Of a DNA stretch of 64,000 nucleotides, positions 33,415-44,909 are shown in pieces. Position numbers and translations under genes: made by a program. How positions within the stretch are numbered: position 1 is the stretch's first letter; each line of letters begins with the position of its first letter. Source of the stretch: Hoplostethus atlanticus. Taxonomy: Eukaryota; Chordata; Actinopteri; Trachichthyiformes; Trachichthyidae. The DNA lies in the NCBI GenBank assembly GCA_034670405.1, contig JAXDDX010000048.1, forward strand, positions 2,698,501 to 2,762,500. Direction: 5' to 3'. The notes under the pieces are model-generated. The model was not told the DNA's origin. It saw only the letters and a list, made by a program, of their open reading frames with translations, and searched no databases.

Positions 33415-34690
33415 TAATAATGGACGCTTAAAGTCCACCTCCATCGCGCCGGTGCCAAACACTCCACCGCAGCGAGCCTTAATGACTTTCGCCCTGTTGC
33501 ACTCCCCCTCCCCACCATCATGAAGTGCTTCGAGAGGCTGGTCCTGGCTCACCTCAAAACCTCCCTACCACCCACACTGGACCCCCTCCAATTCGCTTAT
33601 TGCCAGAACAGGTGTACGGAGGATGCCATCTCCACGGCACTACACTCCCACCTGGGCAACAACAACACCTATGTCCGAATGCTGTTCATCAACTTCAGCT
33701 TAGCATTCAACACCATCATCCCCTCCAAACTGATCACCAAACTCAGTGACCTTGGCATCAACACCTCCCTCTGCAACTGGATACTGGACTTCCTAACCAA
33801 CAGACCCCAGTATGTTAGGTTAGACAACCACACCTGCTCAACCCTCACCCTGAACACCCAGCACACACCCACAGGGCTGTGTGCTGAGTCCTCTCCTCTA
33901 CTCCCTCTTCACCTATGACTGCACACCTGTACATGGTTCCAACACCATTATCATGTTTGCAGACGACACAACGGTGGTTGGCCTCATCAACAACAACGAT
34001 GAGTCGGCCTACAGGGAGGAGGTCCAGCACCTGGCAGTGTGGTGCATTGACAACAACCTGGCCCTCAACACCAAGAAGACCAATAAACAAGAAGAAGCTC
34101 ATTGTGGACTTCAGGAAGTCCAAAGCCGGCACACACACACCCATTTCTGGGCGTCCACATCTCCGAGGACCTCTTTTGGACCCTCAACACCTCGACTCTG
34201 GTCAACAAGGCTCACCAGCGTCTCTTCTTCCTGAGGAGACTGAAGAAAGTCCAGCTGTCTCCTCAGATTCTGGTGAACTTCTAACGCTGCACCATCGAGA
34301 GCATCCTTACCAACTGCATCACAGTCTGGTACGGCAGACCAGAAAGCACTGCAGAGGGTGGTGAAAACTGCCCAACGCATCACCGTTACCACACTCCCCT
34401 CCACCGAGTTGGTCCAGCACAAGCGGTTTCTGCGAAGGAGCATCGTCAAGGACTCCTCTCACCCCAGCCACAGCCTGTTTGCCCACCTCCCCTCTGGGAG
34501 GCGCTACAAGTCTCTCCGTTCCAGGACCAGCAGGCTCAGGAACAGCTTCTTCCCCTCAGCTGTCACCTTGCTGAAGTCGGCACCACAGTGATAGCAGTGG
34601 TGCTGGTTAGATGCCAAACTGCATTTCGTTGTCTCAGTACTTGTACTCTGTGCAATGACAATAAAGTTGAATCTAATCTAAAGTTGAATC
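33415..34690 (+). mobile_element. 5'-truncated, frameshifted L2-type LINE
   Basis: A broken reverse transcriptase runs through three frames. [13 protein letters not shown] and [20 protein letters not shown] lead to a finger region ([18 protein letters not shown]), then [20 protein letters not shown] (frame of 33,520-33,918). FADDTTVVGLI (frame of 33,881-34,234) is the catalytic motif, and the C-terminal part (SLFAHLPSGRRYKSLRSRTS) follows. Shifts occur near 33,870 and after 34,080, with a stop near 34,282. The 3' end has TTTCGTTGTCTCAGTACTTG, ACAATAAAGTTGAATCTAAT and a short TTGAATCTAA-type tail. The copy is dead. Clade (L2/CR1 side) is from wording, not from a tree. Confidence 0.85.
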
Positions 34691-35480
34691 TAATTGTTGT
34701 GAAAGAGGCTATCAATCGTCTCCAACATGGTCTCATTTATTTACGGTAATATACCGAGTTATCACAATTCATTTGAAAATAATACACTGATATTTGAAAA
34801 GGGGAATAGTATAAAAATCCCTGCTCAAACTATTATGACTTGAAAAAAAAAACTTTTTTTAAAGGTGTTCCCAGCGTCTCATGACTAAGCAGAAGCCACT
34901 GTAAAAAAACAAAAAAACAAGAACACACTACTACTTGAGTTTAGATTGTATCTCACAAAAGCAGCTTCACCAGTTTAATCGACCCTGAACATCCTCTTAA
35001 CCTTTAACAAGTTTCTCACCAGTAATCAGATAATTACTCCCTTGTTTGTCCCCTATTTCTGTCTTTTTATTTTCTACATATTAGAGCTACAAAGGCAAGT
35101 GGGATTTTACCCATTTTGTTACCCATATTCTTATTTTTATGCCTTCTTATAAAGCACATTGTAAACTCTACCTTTTAGATAAGTGCTATAGAAATAAAGT
35201 ATATTGTCATTATATTATCATTCTGTATGTAAGATCACAGGTTTCATGTATGGCAGGCAGCCCTTTGGTCTCATTGTTATTCCCATGTGCTCTTGAGGTC
35301 ACATAAATGCCTTGCCAAATAATGATCAAATAATGAATACAATGCTTGCTACTACTTCCTACTGACTTTATATCCAGCAAACATTGATCTTGTGCTCGGA
35401 TTGTCGCTGGAGTGAACCACCAGACTGGCTGGGAGAATGTGGGTGGAGTAACTGCATGAATAACACTTTCCCCTCCCTCA
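34691..35480. other. Gene-free interval
   Basis: AT-rich sequence with A-runs; no exon is recognised. Confidence 0.4.
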
Positions 35481-35690
35481 ACAATTATTGGGCAAGTGCC
35501 TTTGAGCAAGGCACTGAACCCCCAAAACGTTCCTGGCGGAGCTTATCAGCGGCTACCGGTAGTAGACTGTCAATGAGAGAGTGTTTCCCTCCCTATCCCT
35601 GCAAAAATTCCTCCAGGCTGCTGTTGCTGTAAATAAGAATGTGTTGCTTGTCATCTGGCCAAGTTAAATAAAGACAAGAGAAAAATAACA
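35481..35690 (+). repeat. Teleost interspersed repeat
   Basis: It contains TTTGAGCAAGGCACTGAACC, TGCTGTTGCTGTAAATAAGA and CCAAGTTAAATAAAGACAAG, wording typical of a very common fish repeat with a TTAAATAAAG 3' end. Confidence 0.6.
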
Positions 35691-37436
35691 CATCAGTTGT
35701 GTACCTGTAAAGTTTGATCCTGCATGCTTTGACCAAAGGAGTATTTATTATTACAGAAGGTTAGTAGATGTAATATCCTAAACAATCCAATATTAAAATT
35801 ATACTAAGACGTTATACCACAATTCTAGTGCCTGGCAACTGTTTAGATAGTTTCCTTTAAATATTCAACAGGAATATGAATGTAATGGTCTCATATGGAA
35901 AGATGTTGATTTATTTTTACATTTACATTTTTTAGACATTTAGTTGATAGTCATATCAACTGGGAAACTTGCATTGAGTGTTCGGGAAATTATGCACCTC
36001 ACCGCTGTGTCCATTTGAAATGAAAAGTTAAATTCATTGGCCCAAGGGGCACAAAACAAAATTGCAATAACCAGTCATATCTCCCAGAAAGCAAGTTCCA
36101 CTGATATGGAATGTGGTGACATATCCAATATGGCTTGCTCTACAAGCTGGCTCCAGGGCCATCACTGTAGGCCATATTGGATTTTCCATCTTTTTTCAAT
36201 AATCCACCAATATGGGGTGCCACGGATGGCAGACAATGCAAATGGGTTTTTTTTGGTCATATTTGTAAAACTTGTTTTAAGCAACCAATTTATAATTTAT
36301 TATTCCTTCTCACCCAAATAACTCCATAATCATCAGAAGCAGACCATTTAGCTGTAGCTACCTGTCCATTGACACACAAGACACCACTACGCTTTTCCTT
36401 TGTACTGTTATCTTCATGCGTTGTTATTTTGCACTATGTGATTTATTGGAAGACATCTGTATAAGCCGCACTATAAACTGTTCTGGATTTCCTTGGTCTT
36501 CCCCGCACACTTGCACTCTGTCGATGCCTCTTTAAACAACCACAAGCTACTGATCGACCCAGAGGAGAACGACATCTTTACTGATACCTTGTTTATTTAA
36601 GAGGTAAACTGTTGTCATAACACAGACCCAAGTTTTAATTATAAAAACATTTCTCAGAGGCAGAAATAATCTCATTGGTTAAATCTCAGTGGGCAGAGCC
36701 AAGTTTTTGGAGCACAAATTAGCTATTAACTGTAAAATATGATAATAGCCTGTAGCTATCCAGGTAAACTGGTTAGCTAGCCTGCTGACTTCCCAAGATC
36801 GTGAATGCTACGGTTATGAATGAATGAAAGAAAGGAGGAAGTCTTAGCCTTTTATACTTTTCATTTAGTAGACTAACTAGACTGATAAGGCGCTTGGATT
36901 TTTACATTAAAAAAGTTACATAATGCAGGTGACGTTTGGGATGTGTCAAAACCATTCGGTCCTGGTTTGTAGCCCTCACATAGAGGCGTGACTCAGTTAG
37001 TTGGTACTACAGTTAACCCTACGACATTAACAGCCTCAGCTAATAGATGACGCATTTCCTCTCGGATACCAGGAGGCTGCATGTTCTTCGAAATCACCTA
37101 GTTCCAAGATCAAATTTGTTGAATAGGCTTGTCTGTATCTGGGAGAGATGGGAGATAACTTACCCGTTTATATCTAGATCTTATTATGAATTTATGAATT
37201 ATAGGAGACAATATATTGTATCCTGCTGACTGGGTGCACTTGGGTGTGCCAAGGATAAGTGTGTGTGTGTGGGTGTGTGCAGGGGGGTGCAGGGCAGCTC
37301 AGACCAAACCCACATCTGCACACTAATACACGCCTTTCATTTCATCGTTTTTTTTTTCTTACGGTTCGGTTCATGACTGCACTTTTACTCACAGACCTAC
37401 TGGCAAAGCGCACCAAACTATCATCCAGTATCCAGT
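35691..37436. other. entpd2 upstream region
   Basis: Noncoding sequence holding a family D fragment at about 36,645-36,770 and paired AATATGG/CCATATTGG words at about 36,128-36,215. The entpd2 promoter and any noncoding first exon should lie near the right end. ACTCACAG at 37,387-37,394 could be an acceptor for the exon that carries the start codon, which would place the transcription start further left. Confidence 0.4.
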
Positions 37437-40400
37437 ATGGGTCTCCACCACTGCCGCCCCATCCTCCTGGCTGTGTTCCCGATACTGGCAATAGTCGGGA
37501 TTCTGCTGGTGGCCCTTCCGACCAAAGACATGAAGGAGCCTCCTAAAAACATGGTAAATAAAACAGTTATTACTCCGGCGGCGTTATTGCGCGCTTTATC
37601 GTCGGGGTCTGCGGTGGCGCAATGGTAAGACAAACTTTATTATGTCAATCATCTTAGCATATATTTGTTTAATTATATGGGGTGGAAATGATAGGGAAAT
37701 TAAAGTATTTCTCATATGCCCTAAACCAATGTGAAAAGTCAAAGGGAAGTTTACAAAGGAAGGAAGAGCTGAATAGAGCAGAGAAGGAAAGAAAGAACTA
37801 AAGGAGTGGACAAACAGTGTGTGATAAAAGCAGCCGTGTCCTTCTTTTTATTTGGGATTCTCTCTGGTTGCATTTCCACCCCCTTTTGTTAATATCGTAG
37901 ACACTTTGAAATCATCCTCAATGGCCATATGAATGGATCTTGTTCGGCAACACAAAGCCTCTTCCTTAGGAACTACAGGAGGATTAATAGACCTTGGTGG
38001 TTTGAAGTCGCCATTGCAAAAGAGAATCCATCTCTTTATCTGGAACTGTTCTTCAAAAGAGCACAAAAAGGACTCAAAATCAACAACACTGCTGAATGAA
38101 GTAAACAGTTCTGTTCACCACAGTGAAAGACCACCTGATATTCTGGCAAAGCAAGACAGTAGTTTATTGTTGCATGAGGGGAAATGTGTTTGCAAAAAAC
38201 CACAAATAACCATGCAAGGCAATAGTCAACGTGCAGCAGTTGACAAGATTGTAAGGATGACATTTATACCTTACCCACATCCTGACAAATGTGTCAAAAC
38301 CGTTACTAACCGCAAACAAAGTAAAACAAGATTTTAAAATAGTTCTTCATTTGACAGAAAAGTGTGTCAAAATTGTCAAACACCTCAGTATGAATTAGGG
38401 TTCAACTGTTACAGGTTTTTGAAGGCCCATGCCGATATTTTTGTATTAAAGCTGCCGATATTTTGTCCCAATATTCAATATCTTTTTTTTTTTCCATTTC
38501 CATGCCAACAAAAGTATTCAGTGTTGGAATCAGGGTGGAAAAGCCTCTGAAACAGCATTTAGACCATCATGGGACACGAAAACTCTCCATTGAAACCCAG
38601 ACTGATGAGATTCTTTTAGGGTTAGCAGCTCTTTAAGGCAGAGTGACCCCACATCTATTCCACTACATTACTGCATTTAAATGAAGAATTAATTTACAAA
38701 AAACATTATTAGAAAGTTGTGCAAAGAAAATCAAATGTCATGTCAGGTTTAACAGACTGTTTTTCTGTAGCTGTGGTCAGGGAGGAACCTCCATCCTATA
38801 TGAATAGTTTATGTCCTGCCAGAGGGATAAATGAGTCCCTGGATGTGCACCCTAAGGCTCCTTTACTCATTCTGCCTTTGCCTCTTATCCTTTATGTTTC
38901 TGATATTCAAAGCACACTGTCTGTTTCAGTATGGGATCGTTCTGGACGCCGGCTCCTCCCACACCTCCATGTACATCTACAAATGGCCAGCTGATAAGCA
39001 AAATGGCACTGGCGTCGTCACGCAGCACAAGGAGTGCCACATGAAAGGTGAGCGACCTCGGACGTACCGCTGCCTCGCCCATATAAACCGGGGTTCAACG
39101 AACACAGGTCTTTGCAGGCCGAGGCCAATACTTTTAGACTGAAGTGTTTTTGGTCAATATTCAGCTTCTTTAATTTTGACAGTTTTCCAAGTATTCAGTG
39201 TTTTCACCTCAGAATTCTCTTGTCAGGATGGAAAAGCCTCTGAAACAGCATTTAGACCATCTTGGGACACTAAAACTCTCCATTGAAACCCAGACTGATG
39301 AGATTCTTTTAGGAGATAGCAGCTTCTTAAAACACGGCGACCTCCGATATTTAACAAAAAGCCAATATGTTAGTCTGACCCTAATCGAAACCTTTTAGCT
39401 CTAAAGCATAGGGAGTAAGTGAAGGCACTGAACTGATAGGGACACCAAGACGTCAACTCTCCCGCCCTTGTCCTGGTGGTAAGGTCATTCTTACTTTCAT
39501 TTCCCCTTAGAAGCTGCAAGTTCTTCAAATTACCCCATTGCAATAGTGCAGAAGCAATGCCATTGCATCTGGTGTAATGTTTTGGTTCCTGATTAAATGG
39601 TCTGCTTCCTCACCTTGCGGTTCATACCCTCTCGGTGCCACGTTCATTTATTCCTGCTGTTGTTGCAGCCGTGGTCAGTTTTCTTAGAAACGCCATTAGT
39701 CCTTCATCCTTTTGGACGAGGGAAGTTCTTTTTTTTTTATTTTATTTTTTTTAGGAAAGGTCAGGTCAAGTTCCTGTTAAACTTTCTGTTTGCCGGTCAA
39801 GGTGGTGGAATATCCAGCTACGCAGGCCACCATGGGGGCGCGGCACGAAGTCTGGAGCCTTGTCTGGAACAGGCTGTGAAGGAGATCCCCAAATTCAGAC
39901 AGCACCTAACCCCCATCTATTTGGGAGCCACTGCAGGAATGAGACTGTTGAAGTCAGTACAAATTCCCTTTAACATAGGACATTAAACTATCACGACCGT
40001 CATTTCATCAATAATGCACAGCTAAAAATGTACGTCATTAATGGCTTCGTCAATGGTTTAATATGATGTGATTCCCTTTTTACGCTCTCTACTCTTTTAA
40101 CAGCGTGGTCAATGCCACAGAGTCAGAGCGGATACTGGAAGAAGTGGGCAACAAATTGCGCACTTATCCCTTCAACTTCCGTGCGGCGGCCATCTTGAGC
40201 GGGCAGGAAGAGGGGGCATATGGCTGGGTCACAGTCAACTACTTGCTGGAAAACTTTATTAAGGTGAGCTCTGGCTGTCCTGCTTTTTTGGGGCACACTG
40301 GGGTAATAGGTCTTAGAAATGAAAGCTGCACTAGGCGAATTTTGATGTACAACTACACCTGTCTTACAAGATTTCTGTGTTTCGAAATCCGTCAAATTCT

Positions 40401-43400
40401 CAACAATTACCTCTGGCTGCCATTTGGGGGCCAACCAACACGCAACGTTGCCTAGTGCAGCTTTAAGGAAACTTAAGTATGGATGTTGCAATACTTCATC
40501 GTCCTAGCTCAACTCCATCGTTCATGTCCGGACATCTCTGTTTCCCCCCCCCACCCCCCCCGACACTCAGTATGGTTTTGTTGGCCGTTGGGAGAACCCC
40601 AGCAGAGGTACAGTTGGGGCTATGGATTTAGGTGGCGCTTCCACTCAGATTACCTTTGAGACCTCAGAAAGGGTGGAGGACAAAAACGATGTGATGGAGC
40701 TGAGGCTTTACGGACGAGACTACCGCCTGTACACTCATAGCTTCCTGTGCTATGGCCAAGACCAATTCCTACGGAGGCTGCTGGCTCACCTCATCACGGT
40801 AACACTTTTCAGGGGATAAAGTCATTTTGATAAACCAGAGGGACTGCTATGTATTGCTGTTGTCCCATTGGGAACCCATTGGGAAATCCTCAGGGGAACA
40901 CCTCCCCTGGTGGTCTGGGTTCTGGTTGACACCCTGGCCAAATAGACTCTTGGGGTCTATTTTTGTAACCTCCCACAAAGACTGCGGCTTTGTGGGAGGT
41001 TACAGTGAGTCACCAAAAAAACAATTGGGCAAGAAAAAAAACTGATCTGTGTGCGTGCAACGGAAATGCCACTTCGCCAGTGCAAAGCCCAGCGATCCGC
41101 CATCACAAAAGTAGAGGCCTTGGGCTTATGAAACCCTTCCAAAGCGCATTATTCAGAATTGCATGGTCATTAATCCAAAAGTAAGGCAATTTTTAATGAA
41201 ATCACGAAAAGTTGGAGATACAACAACTGGCAGCAGCAATATGTGATGTTAAGAGAAAATGCATATTATTGCAAACAGGGAGTTAATTCACCACCAGCCA
41301 CCAGCCAAATGCTGGTAAATTTGGACTGTTGCACGTGCCATCAACCATTGTTATTTTTCATTCTTAAAGGCATATCTGGCTGGTAAAGTAGTGAAAGTGG
41401 CTGGTGGATGATTTTCTGCCCTGATTGCAAATACGCTTCATAAAAAGTGTTATATTCTATACACAGCTATTATTAGAATATCTCACCATCGTTATTTTTT
41501 TTTTTACCTCTCCTCAGACTCAAGGTGTGGGGTCCAGGTTGTCCCACCCCTGCTATCCAGCACATTTCAATGTCTCCATCAAGCTGGGGCAGGATGTATT
41601 TAATTCACCGTGTACTAAGAAGTACACACCGAGCCCATTCAACCCCCAGCTGTCTATAACAGTGGAGGGCACGGGGGATTACGAGCACTGCCTGGGCAAT
41701 GTTTCAGCGATGTTCTCCTTCGACAGATGCTCTTACTCCAAGTGCTCCTTCGATGGAGTCTTCCAGCCCAATGTGACAGGAAGCTTCATGGTGAGGGATC
41801 CTATTAGTAAGAGACCAGCAAGAACGTGCACTGATCAAAACAGATGGAAGAAAGTAATAGAAATCCAGAAGAGCCCAACTGATGCAAAAAAATGACAAAA
41901 CCGAACTTTTATAAATAATGAGTCCTTTTTTTGCATCAGTTGGCCTCTTTTGGATTTCTGGATTTCTATTACTTTTACTTCCTGGAAAACAGTGTCTAGT
42001 CAATGGATTATTTCGCATACTAGTAGGCGTACATAAAAAATCCAACCAATAATACCATTACAGATCTTTTAACAACCCTCCCTCCACGGTACAGCGGTGC
42101 ATTTTTGACAAATTCTGACACGATAGCTGGAATTTATTCATTTTGAAGAATCTATAATTTGTGACAGCTCAACTTTATACGGAAAACATTTGGAACACTT
42201 TTAAACGGTCGGTCCCCGCATTATGTCCTGCCCCAACATCCCTTTTCAACCTGAAATACATCAAATTACCCTAAGTCGAAACAATGGAGCAGTGTTCATT
42301 TTTCATTCGTGACCTTGGTCGCTGGTTTCAAAGCTGTTTGAGTGGCTCACAATGTTCTAGGCTGGTAGACAAACTACCTGGGTACTGAACCAAAGACTAA
42401 CCCCGTGTCGTCTCCTCACCACAGGCATTCGCAGCCTATTACTACAGTCACAGTCTTCTTGAGAGAGCCACCGGCATCGCAGTCACGTCTCCTTCCCGAA
42501 TGCAAGAGGCAATCCGGGTTGTCTGCAACATGAGCAGCCTCGAGGTACGCTATAGCACAGAGCTAACTACTATGAAACAGGACTTCTCCCACATTTTCAT
42601 GCCTCAGACCCCCAAATAGATGAGATTTGATAAACTGTAATCCCAGGAACTATGGGAAGATCTTAGTTGTTGTTGATTTAGTAATGAATTGTAGAACTGT
42701 CATTCTTATACATTCTCTAATAGGGATAATTTCTAGTGAATTAAATTGTGAAATTAAACTAGTCATGTTGCTGGTGACCCCCTGGAACCCCCTCAAGGAC
42801 CCCTGTGGGACCCCACTTTGAGAACCACTGCTATAAAAGAAACCTCTCATTCTCTCACCAGAGGATTCTGATCTGATCTGATCTCTTCTCCCTAATTCCA
42901 AGAGGGAAGAAAGGTTAACAAAAGAAGAAGATTATCATGTGTATTTTTTTTTTATTCTCTTCTCTTGTCTGTCCACACAGATGAACGAAAAGGTACCAGA
43001 GTACAGGAAGCACCTGACGAATGGCTGTGCCGTCGCCAACTTCTTGCAGGTTCTCTTAATGAAAGGCTACCGTTTTGATGAGCTCTCCTTCCCGCGCATC
43101 TCTTTTACGAAAAAGGTGAGGGGGGGGGTGGTGAAACAGAAACGTTGAAGACAGGGAAGACAATAAATTCAACACGTTCACCGTGTGCTGTGGTTTCAGA
43201 TGGTCCCTTGTTGTGTTTTTTGCAGGCAGGAGGCGCATCCGTCGGCTGGGCTTTGGGATACATGCTGAGTCTGAGCAGCCTGTTGCCAGCAGAGAGCCTT
43301 GAACTGAAGAAGGCTCTGCCTCCATGGGCCTGGGCTAGCCTCCTCTTCATCTTCATCCTTCTCCTCCTCATTGTACCGGGGTACCTTCTAGTAATGGCCT

Positions 43401-43435
43401 ATCAGAGGAAGAAGGCCGGGGGAGGCATTATCTAA
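37437..43435 (+). CDS. entpd2: Ectonucleoside triphosphate diphosphohydrolase 2
   Basis: Exons: 37437-37553, 38930-39047, 39802-39952, 40104-40263, 40571-40798, 41518-41790, 42425-42544, 42981-43115, 43226-43435. All are GT-AG and phase-consistent, giving 503 residues (human about 495). This cell-surface enzyme hydrolyses extracellular ATP towards ADP with Ca/Mg. Two membrane segments bracket the ectodomain: about residues 8-27 and 468-493. Apyrase regions are present: ACR1 DAGSSHTS (45-52), ACR2 GATAGMRLL (120-128), ACR3 [18 protein letters not shown] (160-177, catalytic E165), ACR4 MDLGGASTQ (200-208), ACR5 FAAYYY (351-356). The [10 protein letters not shown] linker and [20 protein letters not shown] favour ENTPD2 over ENTPD1, 3 and 8. 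Ectodomain cysteines and N-glycosylation sequons look normal. No clear AATAAA follows the stop within the next few hundred bases. Confidence 0.95.
38396..38800 (+). repeat. Dispersed GATAT/AGCCTC repeat in entpd2 intron 1
   Basis: It begins TTAGGGTTCAACTG and carries GGAAAAGCCTCTGAAACAGC, CTCTCCATTGAAACCCAGAC and GGTCAGGGAGGAACCTCC. It ends about 130 bp before exon 2; the right terminus is eroded. Confidence 0.75.
39089..39382 (+). repeat. Dispersed GATAT/AGCCTC repeat in entpd2 intron 2
   Basis: A shorter copy, beginning GGGGTTCAACGAACACAGG and ending GTTAGTCTGACCCTAA. It starts about 40 bp after the exon 2 donor. The interior is nearly identical to the copy in intron 1, which suggests a recent common source. 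Confidence 0.75.
40322..40466. mobile_element. Small MITE in entpd2 intron 4
   Basis: The 145-bp segment has inverted ends AAAGCTGCACTAGGC and GCCTAGTGCAGCTTT. Longer relatives are at 58,473-58,812 and, one-sided, from about 56,874. Confidence 0.8.
40965..41003. repeat. Perfect 16-bp hairpin
   Basis: Arms GTAACCTCCCACAAAG and CTTTGTGGGAGGTTAC are separated by ACTGCGG. It lies in entpd2 intron 5. Confidence 0.95.
41850..41977. repeat. Long inverted repeat in entpd2 intron 6
   Basis: The left arm, about 41,851-41,890 (AAAGTAATAGAAATCCAGAA ... CAACTGATGCAAAAAA), is inverted at about 41,928-41,977, separated by roughly 40 bp. It begins about 60 bp after the exon 6 donor and is probably a MITE or the fused ends of one. 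Confidence 0.85.
42770..42832 (-). repeat. hAT-type terminal fragment in entpd2 intron 7
   Basis: On the minus strand it reads CAGTGGTTCTCAAAGTGGGG followed by TCC and a run of GGGTC-type words, the well-known Charlie/hAT end. A similar end is near 23,338-23,357, and C-rich GGGACCCCCTGAGGG wording near 13,180-13,215 may be related. Confidence 0.6.
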
Positions 43436-43536
43436 GAGCAGAGTCAGAACATGCCCCAGTCCATATTCTTATTCCTGTTAGACCACTTTTTTGCTACAGT
43501 TGTTTGCTTCAATTTTCAGCGTTAACATGTGTATAT

Positions 43537-43562
43537 GAGTGTGTGTGTGTGTGTGTGTGTGT
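43537..43562. repeat. (GT)n microsatellite in the probable entpd2 3' UTR
   Basis: About 12 GT units, roughly 100 bp after the stop codon. Confidence 0.9.
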
Positions 43563-43698
43563 GAAAGTGAAAACTATGAAATACTGAAATAGTTTTTTTC
43601 CTTTGTTTACCAATCCATACAATTATTGCCAGCGTTTGGAAGGTTATTTGTGAATTTGTGCAATGATTAGTGAAACCACTGAATACACCTTTTTGTTA

Positions 43699-44586
43699 AT
43701 GTTGTGGTCAAAAGTTGACATACACTTGTAAAGAACATGTATATCATGGCAGTCTTGAGTTTCCAATGATTTCTACAACTCTTTATTTTTCTGTGATGTA
43801 ATGATTGGAGCACATACTTCTTTGTCACAAAAAAAATGAATTTTGAATTTTGAATTTTGGTTTCATACATTTATTATAGGTCTTCTGAAAATGAAGGAGG
43901 ATTACCTCCAAATTCTTCAGGCAAACCTAAAATGCTCACTGATTGGTTATGAGCTCTGGAGGCAACTTCATTTTGATTGGTACATACGCGTGTGGATTTT
44001 TTCCTCATGGAAGTTTTGTCATGACATTGACAAATCCATATTCAAGACTCACAAGACAGGATTTGTACTTGAGATGTGCACAAATCTTTTTTGCTGTGCA
44101 CACATTTATTTTTTACATTTGTGACTCGGAAAAAACACGCGTAAGTTGTGATTGCTGTGCACAAAACTTCATTCACATTTGTGACTCTCTAAAAACATTT
44201 GTAAGTTGTATTGGCATCATATTCACTCCATACAGGTCCGTGTCATAAAGCCAACAAATTTAGTTGAACTGCACCAATTCTGTCAAGAGGAGTGGTCAAA
44301 GATTCAACCAGAAGCTTGTGGATGGCTATTAATAGTGCCTAATTGAGGTGAAAATGGCCAAGGGACATTTGACCAAATATTGCTGTATGTATATTTTTGA
44401 CCCAGCAGATTTGGTCACATTTCCAGAAGACTCATAATAAATTTATGAAAGAAGCAAAATTCATGAATGTTTTTTTGTGACAAAGAAGTATGTGCTCCAA
44501 TCATTCCATCACAGAAAAATAAGAGTTGTAGAAATCATTGGAAACCCAAGACTGCCATGATATACATCAACTTTTGACCACAACTG
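43699..44586 (+). mobile_element. Tc1-like transposon, internally damaged
   Basis: Long inverted ends of about 190 bp (GTTGTGGTCAAAAGTTGACA on the left; the right end gives CAGTTGTGGTCAAAAGTTGA in reverse complement). TA lies outside both ends (43697-43698, 44587-44588). The interior keeps two pieces of a transposase gene: EDYLQILQANLK near 43,895-43,930 and KPTNLVELHQFCQEEWSKIQ near 44,245-44,310. The middle, including the DDE catalytic region, is replaced by about 300 bp of unrelated sequence with repeated CACATTTGTGACTC words. Confidence 0.85.
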
Positions 44587-44690
44587 TATTATTATCATTA
44601 TTACCAAAGCTGCCTTCCCTGTGCATGAAGCTTTGCACACACGTCCAGTCCCACAGTACAGTCCTCATGGTGGCACTACAGCAATCAATA
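44587..44690. other. Short spacer between two TA-flanked elements
   Basis: About 100 bp of unremarkable sequence. Confidence 0.4.
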
Positions 44691-44907
44691 CAGTTCTGGC
44701 CAAGATTATTGGCACCCTTGGATTTTATGCACATGATCAAACAATAAGAATAAAAATCTCCTTATGTCTTCAAAATGGAAAAAATGGATTATTGGCACAA
44801 TCACACGTGAATGTGTGAAGACCAAAAGTTGTTTCAATTTCCAATTATTTTTAGAAGATATTCTACCGTATCTGCATAAAGGGTGCCAATAATCTTGGCC
44901 AGAACTG
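44691..44907. mobile_element. 217-bp Tc1/mariner-type MITE
   Basis: Ends CAGTTCTGGCCAAGATTATT and the near-perfect inverted GGGTGCCAATAATCTTGGCC-AGAACTG, with TA on each side (44689-44690, 44908-44909). Noncoding. The ends match so closely over about 30 bp that the insertion is probably fairly young. Confidence 0.9.
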
Positions 44908-44909
44908 TA

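Noticed and set aside
37933-38337. 134-codon plus frame in entpd2 intron 1
   Set aside because: No similarity to ENTPD2 or another family I know; entpd2 phases join without it.
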